Shown here: in pieces, positions 14,801 to 29,800 of the stretch
Layout of the letters: each line of letters begins with the position of its first letter
Position numbering within the stretch: position 1 is the first letter of the stretch
From: Colius striatus
Taxonomy: Eukaryota > Chordata > Aves > Coliiformes > Coliidae
Length of the DNA stretch: 64,000 nt
Direction: 5' to 3'
Assembly (NCBI RefSeq): GCF_028858725.1
Contig: NC_084773.1
Span: 3,710,350 to 3,774,349 of the forward strand
Position numbers and translations under genes: made by a program
The notes under the pieces: generated by a model
Told to the model about the DNA's origin: nothing
What the model saw: only the letters and a program-made list of their open reading frames with translations
The model's database searches: none

Positions 14801-17800
14801 CCAGTTTACTGCACAGACTAGTCTGATGTTCGCCTTACTAGCATAATGCCTTCAAACCTGTCATCCTAATAGAAGCCTCTTACCTTGCTCCTTGCACAAA
14901 GTTTCTTGGTGGTTGATTCTTAAAAACCAAATGAGGTAAATATTGTAGTTTTCCCATTGAAGTAATTTTCAAGCTGAGTGCTGGTCCTGGGGCTGAATCT
15001 GGATTCAAATTCTTTGCCATTTTAGTGGCAATAAAACAAAGTGGACTCAAGCATGAAATAGTCCTTTACTCTTTCTCCTTCACTACCAGGCTACAGAGAG
15101 AAATCTCCAGATAGCTACAAACGCCCTATCTCTGCACACACCTCAAAACTGCTACACAAAATCAGGTGCTGGGTCAATCAAAACAAAACATTATTTATCA
15201 GCTGCAAATAATCAAGTGATGAAAGAGTCTAAGAGACCCCAAGAGTCAAGTGCAATGGTAAACAAAAAATAATAGCAATGTACTCATTTTCACCTACATG
15301 TTGGAAACCACAGGCTAAATTCTGTCCAGTGCAGAAGGGGGCTGGAAAGGGAATTGTCTTGGGGAGAAAAATGCATCCTTGCTTTATTGTATGATCAGCA
15401 CAGTTCTGTGATATTAGTGTCTCAGCTCTTCCTCACCCAACGTGTCACCTCTGCTATTTACCACCACTCCATAAAAAACTCCGGGATGCAGCCCATACAA
15501 AAGTTAGTCCCAAAACAGTCTTGTATTACAGCCACGTAACAAAACCAGCATAAACTGTTCTCCACAGAGAAGCACTGCAATTTAGCCTTCATTCTTTTTC
15601 ACTAATAGGACACCTTCTGCTTGACCACAGGTCAAAACTGCTTCAGAAAAGTGTCTATTATTAGCGAGTGCCTTTTGTTCCTCAGCAAAAACAAACCAGT
15701 ATTGTTGTATAAATTAAATATTACATATCTTGGGAAAAGGGAAATCAATCAAAAAGAAACAAATAAGGTTTCTAGATCACAGCAATCTGAAGCTCCTGCA
15801 CAAGGAAAATCTCTGCCAGCATCATACTGTTAAGTGGCCTACCTAGACCTGGTACATGCCAGTGACAAATGTATTCTCCAAAGCGGAAAGTGAGAGGCCC
15901 AAAAATCATTGATACCACAGGGTTCAGTTTCCTGAGACCCCACAGACCAAGGTCATAGTTTCAAGGTTTAATACAGCACATCACACATCCACGCTGGGTG
16001 AGGAGAATGGACACTTCCAGCTGTTTGGCCACAAGGTATGCAAGACCCCACAGACCACCCACAGCCAACACCAGAGAAAGACTGCTCTGAGGGAGTGCTG
16101 GAAGGCTGGAGCCCACCACAGCAGCAGGCAGCATTGTGAATGATGCTTTCTTTCAGCCTCAGGTTTTCTTTGCCAGATTCAAAGTTGAGAAGTATCTCTA
16201 TATGCCACCTCACCAGTCGCTGAGGTCACCTTCCTAGGAGAGCCCCTGGGTTGCCCTCAAGGACACAAGGCAGAAGAGACATCAAAAGCTGGGCTAAAAC
16301 CAAGAGCTGAGGAGTGGGAGCTGGGTTCAGATAAGCCAAGTGAACTCATCCATTTCCCCTGAAATGCAGCACTGCAACATAAAACAATGTAAGTATCACT
16401 TTGTGAAATGTATTCCTTATTTCTTGCCCTCTGAGACTCCAGGAATTAACTTTCAAAACTAAGCACATACATATCAGAAAATAAACCATTATGTAAAATC
16501 TTTATAAATCACCTGCAAGTCTTGCCATGACACTGTCATTTCATTTCTCCTTCCAATAAGAACATTACTGCAAATGCTACTGCAACCATATCCTGTCTCC
16601 ACAGGGAAACCAGCCAGGCAACATCCACAGCTTACTAAAATATCTGTAACACTGGCCTATTATAAACTCACATCTGCAATCAGGTAGGTCCCTCAGCAAT
16701 TTTCCAGTTTGTAACTTGTCCTCCAAGAGGCACAGTACTTGGAGCAACATCGTTCCCTCACACTGAGAGCATGGCAGCACGAAACTGCCTGCGACACAGC
16801 TCAGCTGGAGGAGGGCTACCAACAACAGGGTCCTGGCAACACCCTCTCACTGGGGACGCCTGTGTCAATGTGGGGGGTTGCCATTTACTCCTGCTTTCAG
16901 TCTCAGGGCAGGCAGGCATTCCACCACAGTGAGATGGGGGCAGTCAGGGTGGATGGAAGGTTTACACTAGTACATTACTGTCCTCCCACAAGCCAGCAAG
17001 AGACCCAGCAAGTGCTTAAGTTGCTCAGTCCCCTACCTTCTTCACATCTGCACTGTTAGCCCTTCAATAAAGCTGAGAGCAAGTAACTTTACTGCCTAAT
17101 GACCAAGAGAACTTAAAAGAAAATTAATAGACAAATCCAACTGTTTGCAGTGAAAAACTTGTGTTCTCTCAACACTTGTTTCCTTTGAAAGGCACACGGC
17201 TCACACCTTCAGCTAACATTCATCAGCCCAGCTGCATTGAAGTCAGCTGTAGCCATCTGTATCCTTTAAAAACCAAGTCTGTATCTTTCTCCTTCCCTTT
17301 GCTTGTTTCATTTCCTATCCCAATCCCTGCTGTCCCTATGCAAACCCTTCCAGAACCCTTCCCCTGCCTGTACCTTGGCTTGGCAAGGAGCTCTGGGCAG
17401 CCAGTGCCACCACTCAACCTCTGGCTGCCTACAGAAAGCTCTGTTACCCAATGTTAAACACACCTCACTTGCTCTGCATCACAAGCTAGGGGTGTGCAAG
17501 AGGAGGAAGGAGGAACAAGGAGGACTTTCCCAGGTGGTTACAAGCCTGCATGTGTTCCTGCTCCCTGTGCACAGCTGAAAACCATGAGACAAACCTCTCC
17601 TTGTGACAAACTGCCCTGCTGCTCCAGGATCTTCAACACCCACATTTTCAGTGGCGAAAAGCTGTGCCTCAGGCTGATCCTTCTCACTCTTGTTTTCTTT
17701 TTTGGGGAATAATTGTATGTTTCTGTGGATAGTTTATGAGAAAACCTCTGTGCTGTCTAAATCAAGAATCAGAGAAGAAACTGGGTTTTCTCCCACTCCT

Positions 17801-19149
17801 AAAAAAGAGTTTGGATAATTTCCAGCGCACAGGTAACAAACTAGGTTTGGATTTCAACCTGGATAAACACATCTGCACTTAGATTTGCATTGGTAAAGGT
17901 AGGTTTCCAAGTAATCAAGCTCTGAAGAGGGGAAATACATTTTAATCAGATGTTTTTAAGCTTACTGAAATTCAATGATGTCTTTGCCTCTCTGTACACC
18001 AGCTGAAGGCTCATTTATACAGAGCAGCGTATGAGTAATTTTGCTGCTGAAGTTACACTGGTGTATGATCTTCTGGATTAAACATCTACATGGGAGGTCC
18101 ATTGTGTCTGTGTTTTTAGTACTTCAGTCACTGAGGCTACATAAATACTTTAAAATAAAACAACTGATGACTGTCATTGCTGCTCTGCCCTCTGAAGAAA
18201 CCATTCAAAAGGCTCAGAAGGAACATTTCCTCTCCAAGCCCAGAGGACTGTTTTCACAAGCACTTGTGCACAAACATGACCCTCGAAAAAGGACCATTTT
18301 ACTTTGCCAAGTCCATCACCAAATGCTCATTTTTCCAGCAGCCACCAACCTCTGTAGCACACACAGGGACCTGCTATTTTAAAAAGGTGGGGCCTGCCAC
18401 ATTCCTTCTAGCAACCAGCCCACCGCATCGAGGACCTGCTCCTTCTGTGTATCACACACAGTCATTCACACTGCGACAGCACACTGGAGATGCAGGATAC
18501 ACCTCCATGACTAAACTACAGATAAATGCAAATAAACACATTACAAATCAACTAAACAGCAACAAAGCCCCGGGCAACATCATTAGCTTTGCACAACAAT
18601 AACCACTGGTACCAAAATAGGCATGGATACAGTTTTGAGTACTGCGTGTGTTTGATCTGCTTTAATTGTGACGTCCATTTTCAGAGCTTGATTGGAAATC
18701 TGAGGTAACTCCAGTGATTTGCTCAGGCATTGTTATATGAAGGTCTCACCAAAAATACACATGAACATTTGGATGGGCTTCATTGTCACTCACACTACCA
18801 CTCCTGTGTATTTCTTTTTGAATATCTATATATTTATGAACACTCAGCAGTCCTGACAGTGCCCTGACATTACTTTTTCATGCTCTGTTTTGCACAGCAA
18901 ACAATTTGAGCCCAACTGTAATGCTCAACAACGAACTGATGGTATAACAAGGAGAGAAGAAGGGAAGGGGCTGATTTTACCTGTCATATTTACTATACCC
19001 AAACTAACAGCAATACAATTTAAGAATGATAAATTATTAACAGAACCCCCCCAAACCATTCTTGACTATTTCTGTCTCTGAGTTGTGTAATCTGCTCTTG
19101 TATCTTTACCTGATTAGCTTCCAGCACTTCAAATACATGTTTCAAAAGA
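8895..19149. other. Intronic stretch, nothing firm
   Basis: Part of PHF2 intron 1. The longest open frame, 13579-14235 plus (218 codons), resembles nothing I know and overlaps another open frame at 13853-14212. AT-rich text at 10.6-11.1 kb could hold conserved non-coding DNA, but this cannot be judged without alignment. Confidence 0.5.
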
Positions 19150-19930
19150 TTAACACTAAAATTCAAATGATCTAATTACAGCTTTATCACGCTTTGTGCC
19201 TACTTCAGGATGGTAAATCAGCTTTAAATGCATACGATTACATCCGTGCTGCACTCTGAATGTCTTTCCCGTGTGGTTCTCTGCAATTCTGGCCAACTCA
19301 CCTCGACAATGATTAACCAGTGTGACAATATTGGATCCTTCTGTCCACACAATGCTCTGCCCTGTCTCATGGGCTGAAGATAGCCATCATGGAGATGGTA
19401 CATCTCCCTCGACACAGCAGATAGGATACATGTCTCAGAATGATGGATAACAAGGCAATAATATTTGTGCTATCCAGAGGCATAAACCAAATATGCTTCC
19501 TAGGATCTGGCATTCAGACTAATTGTTGGGCTGGTATAAAATGAAGTAGTGTCCTTTATGGCCGTGGACTGATAATGATTTACTCCACCTGGTAATTCTA
19601 TCCTGAATGTACACACTTCACTGGCTAACTGGTACTCCTGGTGTCCCTCCTGGTCTGCACAGGGATCGATTTCACTTTTATGAGTTGTATGACACAATAG
19701 GTTGATGGTAATGGATCAGTCAATGGTGCTTGAACCTGGGGCCCCTTTTCTCCCTCTTGTCTTCAGCAGAACCTCTGTTTACTGAAACAGATCCCAAGGC
19801 ACCGCTTGCTGAGCGGATTCCTTCTGTGTGCTGCATCGTTTGGGGTTTATCGTTGTGCATCAGCAAGTTCAGAGCACCCACATCCCGTATCAACACAAGT
19901 TGCATTAAGTTCTCGGTTACAGCTTTCACA
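19150..19930 (-). pseudogene. Decayed coding-looking stretch, identity unknown
   Basis: Three minus-strand open segments follow one another in different frames: 19929-19720 (contains VTENLMQLVLIRDVGALNLL), 19697-19500 (contains YQLASEVCTFRIELPGGVNH) and 19415 or 19350 down to 19156 (contains IAENHTGKTFRVQHGCNRMH). They read more like protein than the surrounding intron and are broken by frameshifts and stops. They could be a processed pseudogene, an old retroviral or other viral insertion, or coincidence. No family was recognised. Confidence 0.25.
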
Positions 19931-20341
19931 ACAGTATCTTACCCAAAGACACCATGCCTTGCAGAAATCAGCAGCCCATTAGGCCCTATAGCAGGGCAAG
20001 CTCTCAGGGGTTGTGTAAGTGATTCCTAGAAAATGAACTCACTACAAATTAACATGAAATTTTACAAAATTGTTCTTTTAAGCTCTATTTTGGGATGAAG
20101 CCTTAGAGCCTGACTCGGCAAACACACAGCATTGCTCTCATGACACAGAGAAGAGCTGGAGCTTACTGATGTGAGAAACACAGCTGGAATGCAGATGGGA
20201 CTGCAAAGGTGGGGATCCCTGTTTGCCAAGGCAGGATCGTGCTCATTTTAACCAAGGAAGACAGGTGGTGGGATTTACAAAACTGTCAACACGGGGTGGT
20301 CTAACCAAAAGCCAGAAGGAGATGTTGGTCTGGTAGCTGCT

Positions 20342-20860
20342 CACAGAATCACAGGAGTGTTGAGGTTGGCAAAGATCTTTAAGACCATGGAGTACAAACA
20401 GTAACTCAGCACTGCCAGACTCATCACTAACCCATGTTCCTCAGCACCTCAGCTACACGGCTTTGGAATCCCTCCAGGATGGGGACTCCATCACAGCCCT
20501 GGGCAGCCCATTCCAGGGCTTGACAACCTTTTGGGGAAGAAATTTTCCCTAATCTCCAATCTAAACCTTCCATGGCACAACTTGAGCCCATTTCCTCTTG
20601 TCCTGTAATTTGTAGCTTGGGAGCAGAGATCACTCCAGCTCTCAGCCACAGTCAGGGAGTTGCTGAGAGCAAGGTCTCCCCTCGGACTCCTCTTCTCCAT
20701 GCTCCAGGGCCCTCAGCTGCTCCCCATCAGAATTCTCGGGTTTCACTGCTCCTCTCTGGACACGCTTCAGCACCTCAACATCCCCCTTGGAGTGAGGGAC
20801 CCAACACGGAACATAGCACAGGGGCAAGGCAATATCAAACACTTCTGAAAATCATGCATG
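20342..20860 (-). mobile_element. CR1 LINE, 5'-truncated 3' end
   Basis: A minus-strand CR1 3' end. The plus text starts cacagaatcacaggagtgtt and includes gttggcaaagatctttaaga, tccctccaggatggggactc, gggcagcccattccagggct, aaattttccctaatctccaa and catttcctcttgtcctgtaa. It is non-coding and sits in PHF2 intron 1 in the same orientation as the gene. Confidence 0.9.
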
Positions 20861-23800
20861 CTGTGTAAAACTGAAGTTCAAACAAAATGCCAAGGTAACA
20901 CACAAATACTCTGTAAGGCAAGCTTGCCTAAACTGAAAGGTAAGCTAAACCAAAGAAGCAGCAAGAAGCAGAAAGGGGTTTTCAAGGCTCTAGGCAAGAT
21001 ACCTGACAAACCCAAAGCTCCTTTGAACACAGGGAAGAAAGAATTCACAACTCACCAAGTATCTGAATTTGTTTTAACCAGGCATTTTAAATGGAACCAC
21101 GTTCCCAGGTCCTTTTCTGGGAAACACGTGGCAAACTGCCCAGGATGGCAAAGACGGTGCCGGGCAGCAGCAGACCTGCCTTGCAGCCAAGACCACGGCT
21201 CCCAGCTTGGGCTGCTACCAGCACTCCCCTACTTACACCTCAAACATGAGAAAACCCAAACCAGCAAACAAAGCTTCCCAACTTTCATTCAGGCAAAATG
21301 GACATAATTAAATAGTATCTTAATGAAGCTCTAAGCAACACAAAATCAAAACTCCCTACTCCTCATTCCTCCATGTGCCAATCTACTCCTCGGGTTTTTG
21401 GGGGTGTTTTTTAATCTCTTTGTTTCACTGTCTTTTGGACATTGCTGCAAAAGCCTGTCTTGGCTAGCCAGAATAGACACAACCTTGTAACATTTTCGGT
21501 AGTCTGAGTGGAAAGCCAAAGATAAGCTTCAAAAGTGGTTATTAGGTTGCACTCAAACAGCCGAACTAGAAGCATTTAAGATGATGCTTTTCTTCTCTCT
21601 CCTTATCAAATCTTTTGTGAGTTTGTGTCATTTAAAAGAACAAAACATTTATAAGTTTGAAAAGTAAGTTTTAAATCAAATATTAGCAAAAACATTCAAA
21701 GTTAAACTATAAAATTGGTTTCCTTGTGTTTCATATGATGCCATTACTAGTGAATAATGAGGGAGTCACTATTTCATGTCCAACAGGAAACACACGTCAC
21801 AGTCTCCTGCAATTTTTAGCCTGTTTTCCAACTACTCCAAATGTGTTAGGAATGGCTAACTGCACATTTTTGCAACTAGTTTGGTCCCAAATCTCATGGG
21901 AACCCCATAATATTTCTTAAGAGCACACTATTCTGAACGAGGGAAGGAGCAGTAACAGGATCTAAACCACACACCAACATTCAGTCAGCGACTGTGCTCG
22001 GGGACTGCACGTTGTGAAGGGTGCAGTGTTGTGCTGCTGTGAATTGCTGTTTGCTTCAGCTGATTCAGATGTCTGCAAATCGAGAAACACTTCCTGCACG
22101 CTATTTGTGAAGCAGACTTCCCTTTACCACGAGCCTCTGGGTCTACATCACTTTGCACGTGGTATTGAGGCTCAGCCATTGCTGCTGCAAAGTCTTAGAT
22201 GAAGTATCGTTTTCCTTGTGACACGTATTCCTGAGCACAGTTAACTTTATATTTGACATTATGCTTTTAAAATTATAATCCAAAAATGATAAATTCAAAA
22301 TTGTGTTGCACACATAAAGACAGAACATTCACTGGAACTCATTTACAAAAAGAGAGTAGGGAGATGCAAACTGTCACCAATGGCACTTGTTTCCAAAGCT
22401 ACTTATTATATGGGAAGTAATACATTCTCTCTTTTTCTCCAGAGAGTTTTTGTGCCTTTTTACAAACACAACATAAAGTGTTAATATTGTTTAGCTGCTT
22501 TCATGGCTCATCAACACAAAACTAGAGCTCAGCCTTGCTGTCCTCGCAGGGAAAACCTTACCTAAAGAGCAAAGGCTTCCAGCTCATGTAAGCTGGGTTC
22601 CTCTAAGATGCATTCCCTGAAACGGCTGTAACACTTGCCATGAAAATTCTGTCCCCTTGAAGACCTGTGGCATGAGCCAGGCTGGGGCGGGAGCCTGTGG
22701 CTCTGGCAGGCATCTGGCCAGGGCTTTGGTGGGAGGGCAGAGGGCCAGTGCAGCTGAGGCTGCCCCGCCGCACGCCCTGCAGCCGTGGGCTGCATTCAAA
22801 GCAAACCGCTTGTCTTTCAGGGGAATTTCAGAGGAGGCAGAGAAACCCCAAATTCAGACAGAACAAAGAAAAAGCAGCAGCAGCCAGCAAGTTTAGGCTG
22901 TGACCATCAGCAGTCAGATGGGCTCTGAAGACATAATAGGTTCCCACTTGCTGCTAAATTCAGTTTTAAGCACTGCCCAGAAACACCTCCTTCTAGTCTA
23001 AGTTTCTGCCTAACACCATTCACCATTCTCCCATCATGAAAATGCAGAAAGAATTATTCTGAATAGCATTTGTGGCAAGTGCTCAGTATTTGTGAAAAAC
23101 TTCTTTTACCAAAGCATTAAAATGATGACTCTGCTCGTTCTGCCTCCTAAAAAAAATATACACAAGCAAACAAAAAAACCAACCAAACAAAAACCAATTG
23201 TCAGCCTCTCCCTGAAGAAGCCTCCAAGGAAAAAATATAGGCTTGATGAATTAAAAACTTCAAGGGCTTAGCTTGTCATTTCTTAAACATAATGAGAAAA
23301 AGCATCTCTGGCTACAACTCCTATCCTGAATCAATTGTTTCCTTACTGTGCTTTCCTTTGGAAGCATAAGGCAACAACTCCCAACTACAGCTTACTCCAG
23401 ACCTTGAAGTATTTTTCAAGTAGTATTGAAGTAATTTCATTTCAGCAATGACTTCATTTCAGTGTATTTAACATGGAAAAAAAAATCTAGCAGTATTATA
23501 AAAAAGTGATATAAATTTTATATAGGACTCAAGCAGTTGCAGAGTTGGCGAGCAGCCTGGTAGCTATCTTGCAGATGAGTTACACAAACAGTGTAACAGC
23601 TTTATTTATCTCTCTAGGCTGCTTGTTAAGCTACACTCCCTCTCTTACCCTCTGCAAACGGCCAGTGCTCACCCATGGGATGGGCCCTGGCCAGGCAGGG
23701 AGGGCATCCAGGGCCACCACAGCCAAGCACACACTCTGACTGTGTCCCAATGCTCCAGCTGTCCTTGACTGTTTCGTGTCGCTCATGTGAGTTAAGAGCT

Positions 23801-26800
23801 CCAGTTTGTAAATGGGACCAGAGCACCCTCCCAGCAGCAAATTTGCTGTGGGACTGAGCTTCGCAGCACTTCTTCACTACTGCTCTGCACATCCGAACCT
23901 ATGGCTTCTGTGAATGCCTACCATAGCCACCCTACAGGCACCAGTTTTCTTTCCTACTCCATACATGGTACAGCTTGCAAACATCAAAAGCGAAGCTGAA
24001 ACACAAACATCTGCTTTACAGTAATACCCACAGTACCGACAAGGACAAGGGGCTACATCAGCTTGAAAATCGAAAGAATAAACTCACAGCACCTGCAAAC
24101 CAGCTCACGTGGTTCTTTTCAGTTACGGTGAGCAGCAAACGCGCAGGAGGAAAACACAGCTGATCAAAACCAAGCCTTTGAGTTACGTTAGAAGTAAAAC
24201 AAGGTGACTTCCACTGAGAAAAAACGAAACTCAAAATGAAACCCCAAAAGCTTCCAGAAGAGCGAGCAAACGGCATCACCCGCATTTCTGACAGCAGCAT
24301 CCCAGAAACCACAACTTGTACACGGATTTGTTGATTCCAACAGCGTGTACAACAAGAGCTAAATACTCTGACACTCAGGAAAATCACAGTGGATTGCCAC
24401 TTATCTGCTACACCATATCACTGCCAAGCTGCAAAGGAGTGCAGTATTCTGCCTTAAAGAAATCATTTCCTTAAGATACCAGAAAATAGAGGAAGACTCT
24501 GTACAATTGCAAGTTTGCTGGGCTTCTATGAAATAGAACTACTGCACTGGCCGTTGATGCATACCTCCCACACAGTGTCAGTCAGGGCAAGGCAGAAGGG
24601 GAGCCAAGGGCATATCCACCTGTAAGAGCAAATTGCTATTCAGAGGTAACTCAAGCGGTCAGCCAGCCATCAGGATGGGAAATGCAGCAAGCACAGCCCA
24701 CGGCATTGCTCCCAGACCTTCATGCTCCTCTTCTGATCCTGCCTTCCAGAACAACTTTCACAGTCCTTCCTCTTCCAGTGAGAAACTATTCATTTTCTTC
24801 ATTATGCTATGTATTACATTTAAAATATTAATGTATTGGTTAATGTGTGTGCATGAGAGAGAGTCAAACCAGTCTCAGCCACAGAGGTGTTAACCCATTT
24901 GACAAAGACTTGAGAGGAAAGAAGCAGAGCCAGTAATGAAATAGTGTACTCCCATCCTTCTGCCTTCTACATTAATCTCCAAGTTTGACCAGTAAGTCCA
25001 CAAATATGTGTCAAGTCCTTAACACAGCGTTCTGACTCTTACAATTTACACAGCAACTTTAAATCCAGAGTATCTTTACGCTCCACAGTTCTACAAAACA
25101 GTGTCAGCTGCAGCACGTCAGGGTAGGGCTGCATCATACCGTGCATTCCAACTGCAACCCCAGGCGCCCTGCAACAGCAGATGAAAATACTGAAGAACCA
25201 AGGAAAACAGGGAAAAAATGTGTAACTTTTACCCAAAATAAATTTTTAGGCTTTTGCATGAAAACAGGGTTTAGTGTTACAAAACTCAGTCTGGTCAAAT
25301 CCCTGCAAAGCATCCTATGCATGACTATGGCCACACCACCAGCCTCCTGCTCCCTATGGAGGATCCCTGCCCAGTACAGCCCCTCCTGGCATGGCACTGA
25401 GCATTGGGCCCAGGCTGACTCCAAGGGTAGCATGTTATCTACTGAGTCCTCATGAGCAGTTGTACCAACACTGTTGGCTCTCACGCCAGCACTGCTCCAC
25501 CTCCATGGCCTCTGGCAAGGACAGCTATAGGTGCTGTGGAAGGAACAAGCATGTGTCAATGGAGATAGCAACGCCTTTAGCAATCTGAGACTGAAGATGT
25601 GAGAGTAAAACTGCAGGGGAGTGGGAATGATGCTGATGGGGGGAAAGCAGCTGCAGACAAAAAACCCTTTTCTGTTTCTGATGGTGTTTATAAAGCGTGG
25701 GCTGGGAGACCAAGTCAGTGCAGAAGGCAGGAGACATCAGGACACATGCTCTGCTCTGCTTCTTATTGAAGGCTCTGAAGAAGCTACATACATCATTTCT
25801 CTTAATTCTTTTAGAATTGCTTACACAGCACTCTAACAAATCCAGCAAGTTTTCCAAAGGCATTTCACTTGCATGCTCTTGGCAGGGCAAGGAATCCTCA
25901 ACAAGGACTATCCTCCAACAGCACTGGTCAAGGCCCTGCTGTATTCTGAAGTCTTAGCATCAAGTTTTACCCTCTCTTAAAACATCAGGCCAGATTAACT
26001 AGAGAATGTGAACCCTTGGAGCAGTAACAGTAACTCATTTTCTCCAACTGCCACACTATTTCACACCTGAAAAAAGCAGAGAGTTGGGCATGGCTCTGGA
26101 GTCCTCCTCAGCCTGACAGAAACACTGAGCTTCCCTGCAGAACTGATGATGTGCTGCTCCCATGGCCAACAGCCACCACATGCCATAGGGTTGTAGCTCT
26201 GCTATGACACCACAGTTGTGACTAAACACAACCCAAGCCTTCAATGACAAGTGATTTCACTCTTAAATACTCTGACTTACCAGCGTGAGTTCACCATATT
26301 GCAGAAGGATTTTCCTTCCATGAACTCAGAGCACAGTTTTCCCATGTTAGCCAGGAGCTAATCCAAAAGGCAGAAAGCCAGTGGTGGAGCTCAGTTGATT
26401 AAAAAAATAACTAATAAACTTCTGTTTGCCTTCTGTATCAGATTAATGCAGGTAACAAACATTTGATGTTTATGCTTAATAACCAAATACAGACAAAGCA
26501 AATGGTAAACACTATTGTTGAGTGGAAGATATGTGAAAAACACTCACTGAAGTATGGTCAAAAATTAAAAGGTCTCAGTATGTAACTAGAAAATTGAGCA
26601 CTTCTCTTGGACTGAAGAAGAAAAGAATGACTTTCTCAGCAGAACTCAAACAAACAATTATATCATCTCACAATTAAAGAAGGTGATTCTCTTAGCAGAA
26701 GGACATCCAAATGTTGATAGAAAAAGAAAATGACTGTCAAAGAGGCACCTATTCACCTCAACTAACAAAATAATCAGATATGATAACACCTGGGAACTGA

Positions 26801-29800
26801 AAATAGCAAACTTAAACTGGAAATGTAGGTGATTTTTCCAATAGTGAAACAATAAACCATCGAGACAACTCTCTAGTGGATTTGCTGACTTTTCCTCCAG
26901 AGTAAGATGTGTATTCATTTGGCTGCTGTGATTGTTCCGATGCAAAAAAATCCCCAAATTTGGCTGATGACGTACATAAGAGTTCAGCCATTTTGGCATT
27001 AAAATCTGTCAGTTCACAGGATTGGCTCAGAACAAGCCTGAATGTTTCAAGATGTCCATAACCATCTAAGCAAGAGCAAACCCACTAACTGTAGAACAGA
27101 AGTCTCATGTTCAGCTGTAAGGCAATGGCATCCTCATCTTTCTCAGATCTTCTCTAATGCTCTCCACCATCTTTACAGATTTCAATAGTAAAGCTCCAGA
27201 CTGGCAAGTAGTCAAGTCTTTAGAATGATTAATCCCTAATCAGCAACCAAGTGTAAAGTATAAACTTTAATGTTTCATACACAATGGTCAGAGACGAGTG
27301 AGCTGAGGTTGCCTGTGGACTTCTTTTCTAGTTAGACTTTGCCAAGTGAGAAAGCAGCCTTAGGTTATTTGATCATCCTGTGGGTCTTGCTGCTTCTGAG
27401 ACATTTCTGAAGTGACCATGGAAAAAAGACTCCATAGCGCTACACGCTTGCCACTCTTAGCTCAAATGGTATTCATTCAGGTACACAGCAGGATTCCTCA
27501 CCACAACAGCAGTCTTCCTTCTACCAGAAATATTGCTTGGATATGAGTTCATAGTCTGCAAGGAGCTGGATGTTCCAAGTGGTCCTGCTCCTGACTAAAC
27601 CCAGCCAATAAACTGCACCTTTTAGCTAAAAAAAATTAAAGGACACTGGATACATTCTAACTCCTCATTCCTTAGCAACTGTATTTAAGGATATTTAGTG
27701 TTCACCAACAGGGAAAAAGAACTTCACAAATGGACCCAGACACTCTCCTTGCTCAGACACAGGCCAAGCAGCAGAGGTATGTATGCCCTTTGGCCTCTCC
27801 CTCCTGCCCTGATCCAGAGACTCCAGTGAGATATTCAACAGAAGGGATTAAATGTCTATATTCTGGCTATGGTGACTGTATTCCTATGTAATGATCACTG
27901 GCTCTTTCATGTGCTGCCACATTACTCTGCATCCATCAAAAACCATAATGAAAACCATTTGCAGTCTTTGTTGTCCCTTCCATGGGAAGGCAGAGGGCTG
28001 TGCCGGGCTCAGACAATCATTTGTGCTCCACATGCAAATCTCTCAAATGCAAAGATATCGTCAGCTCGGGTCAAGCAAGATCACTCTGCTGTCCCCACAA
28101 AGTGTTGATACGGTGTCACCATACCAAATGAGCACAAGAAGATCATTGTTTTAAATTAATGAGTAGGCATTAGTCAGGGTTTGGGTTTTTTTTTTTTAAT
28201 CATTATAATGTGGTCCTATAAAATCCAGCTTTTTCAGAGGAATAAATGGCACATATGACATCGGAACAACGTTCCTGCCACTTTTCCCGTTGTCGTCACC
28301 TTCCATCGAGATGTTAACAGCAAAAAAAAGAGGTTTAACAAAAAATCATAACTAATGCCTTCTAGCAGATATAGCTCCTTTTTTTGCACTTGTTACATCC
28401 TTTCAGTCTGCCAGATGAAAATTTCCAGGACAAACGCTCTCACTGGGTGTAAATGTAGCGTCTCTTTGGTAAAAGAGGAGAATGCAACAAAAGCCACAAG
28501 CAACTCAATAAAAACAAAAAGGCAACCATAGCTCCAGCTGCTCTCATGCAGTTCTAGATCATCAGATTAACAATTGCAAAGAGGAAAATTTAAAATATGT
28601 TTGTTTTTACAACTCTAATATTCTTTTTCCTATCACAAAACGCTGTTGCTTAACTTTCTGCTCATCTCAAATACCTGCTCAAACTAATGGATGAAGCCTC
28701 AAAATTGCTGAATATCCCAACACAGGCCTAGACCAGTTCACTCTGAAACTTTAAGCACATGAAACACTGAATGAAACTCAGTTTCTTCACATTTGCTCAG
28801 GTCTGTAAGTACATTACTAAGCCATGGCCTCATCTGGAGAAGGAGTTTTTGGGGGATGTGCCAGGGAGGGAAGCGAAGGGAGGAACTCCTCCACGGACTG
28901 CTGGCTGAATATCCTTCACACGTTGTCAGCTCTTCCAGCAGCTATACCAAGGGTCAGGAGAGCACAACAAAGAGGGGTTTGCACTCTCAGAGACCAGGAG
29001 AAAACTGTCCCTTGGTGTCCTAGATACACCCTGGGCTGGGAATCCAGCTCTGGTGAGCACCAAGCAAGCACTGGAGCAATGCAGGAGATGTTGCAGTCTG
29101 ATCATACCACTGCAGTGATGGGGACAGGACTGTCCCTTGGACAGCCCTCCCCAGAAAGGGCTGAGCTACTCTGGAGTAGGGGACAAATCCCTCAGCAACG
29201 AGTTCATATGAGAGATTTTGTGACACTTGCTAAAAATCTTGCTATTGCCAATACATTCTCTATGGAAGGTACTTAGATGTAACAGTCAGGTAACAGCCTA
29301 AAAATAGACTGTGCATAACGCCCTAAAATAGATTGTGTGCTGGCTTATTGTTGTCACCTAAAAATCTAGAAAGGAATTACTATTCATATCACTCAGCAAG
29401 TAAGATCTTCTAATATACACCCACATCATGGTGTTCCCAGCCACAGATAAGATGCAGAAAATGGTTACTCTGAAAAAAAAACCAGTTGATTTCAAGGACT
29501 CAGCTCACCTACAGAATGAAAAAGCCTTCAGTGCTGCTACAGTGCAGCTTGATGGGATACTTTTAATGTCACAAAACCCAGTTTAATACAATGCTTTGAG
29601 AAACTGTAAAATATTTTAGACACACAAATTTCTGGCAAATGGGAAAATAAGTAATTACAGGGAGAAAGTTACTGACAGAGTGTTGTTCGTCACAACAATA
29701 CTGTAATGAGTATAACACCAGCAGCTGGTTTTTGTACTTGCCATGACCCAGCATTCGAATATGTTTTTGAAGTGTAATAGGACTTTGCTGTAAAGCTGTG

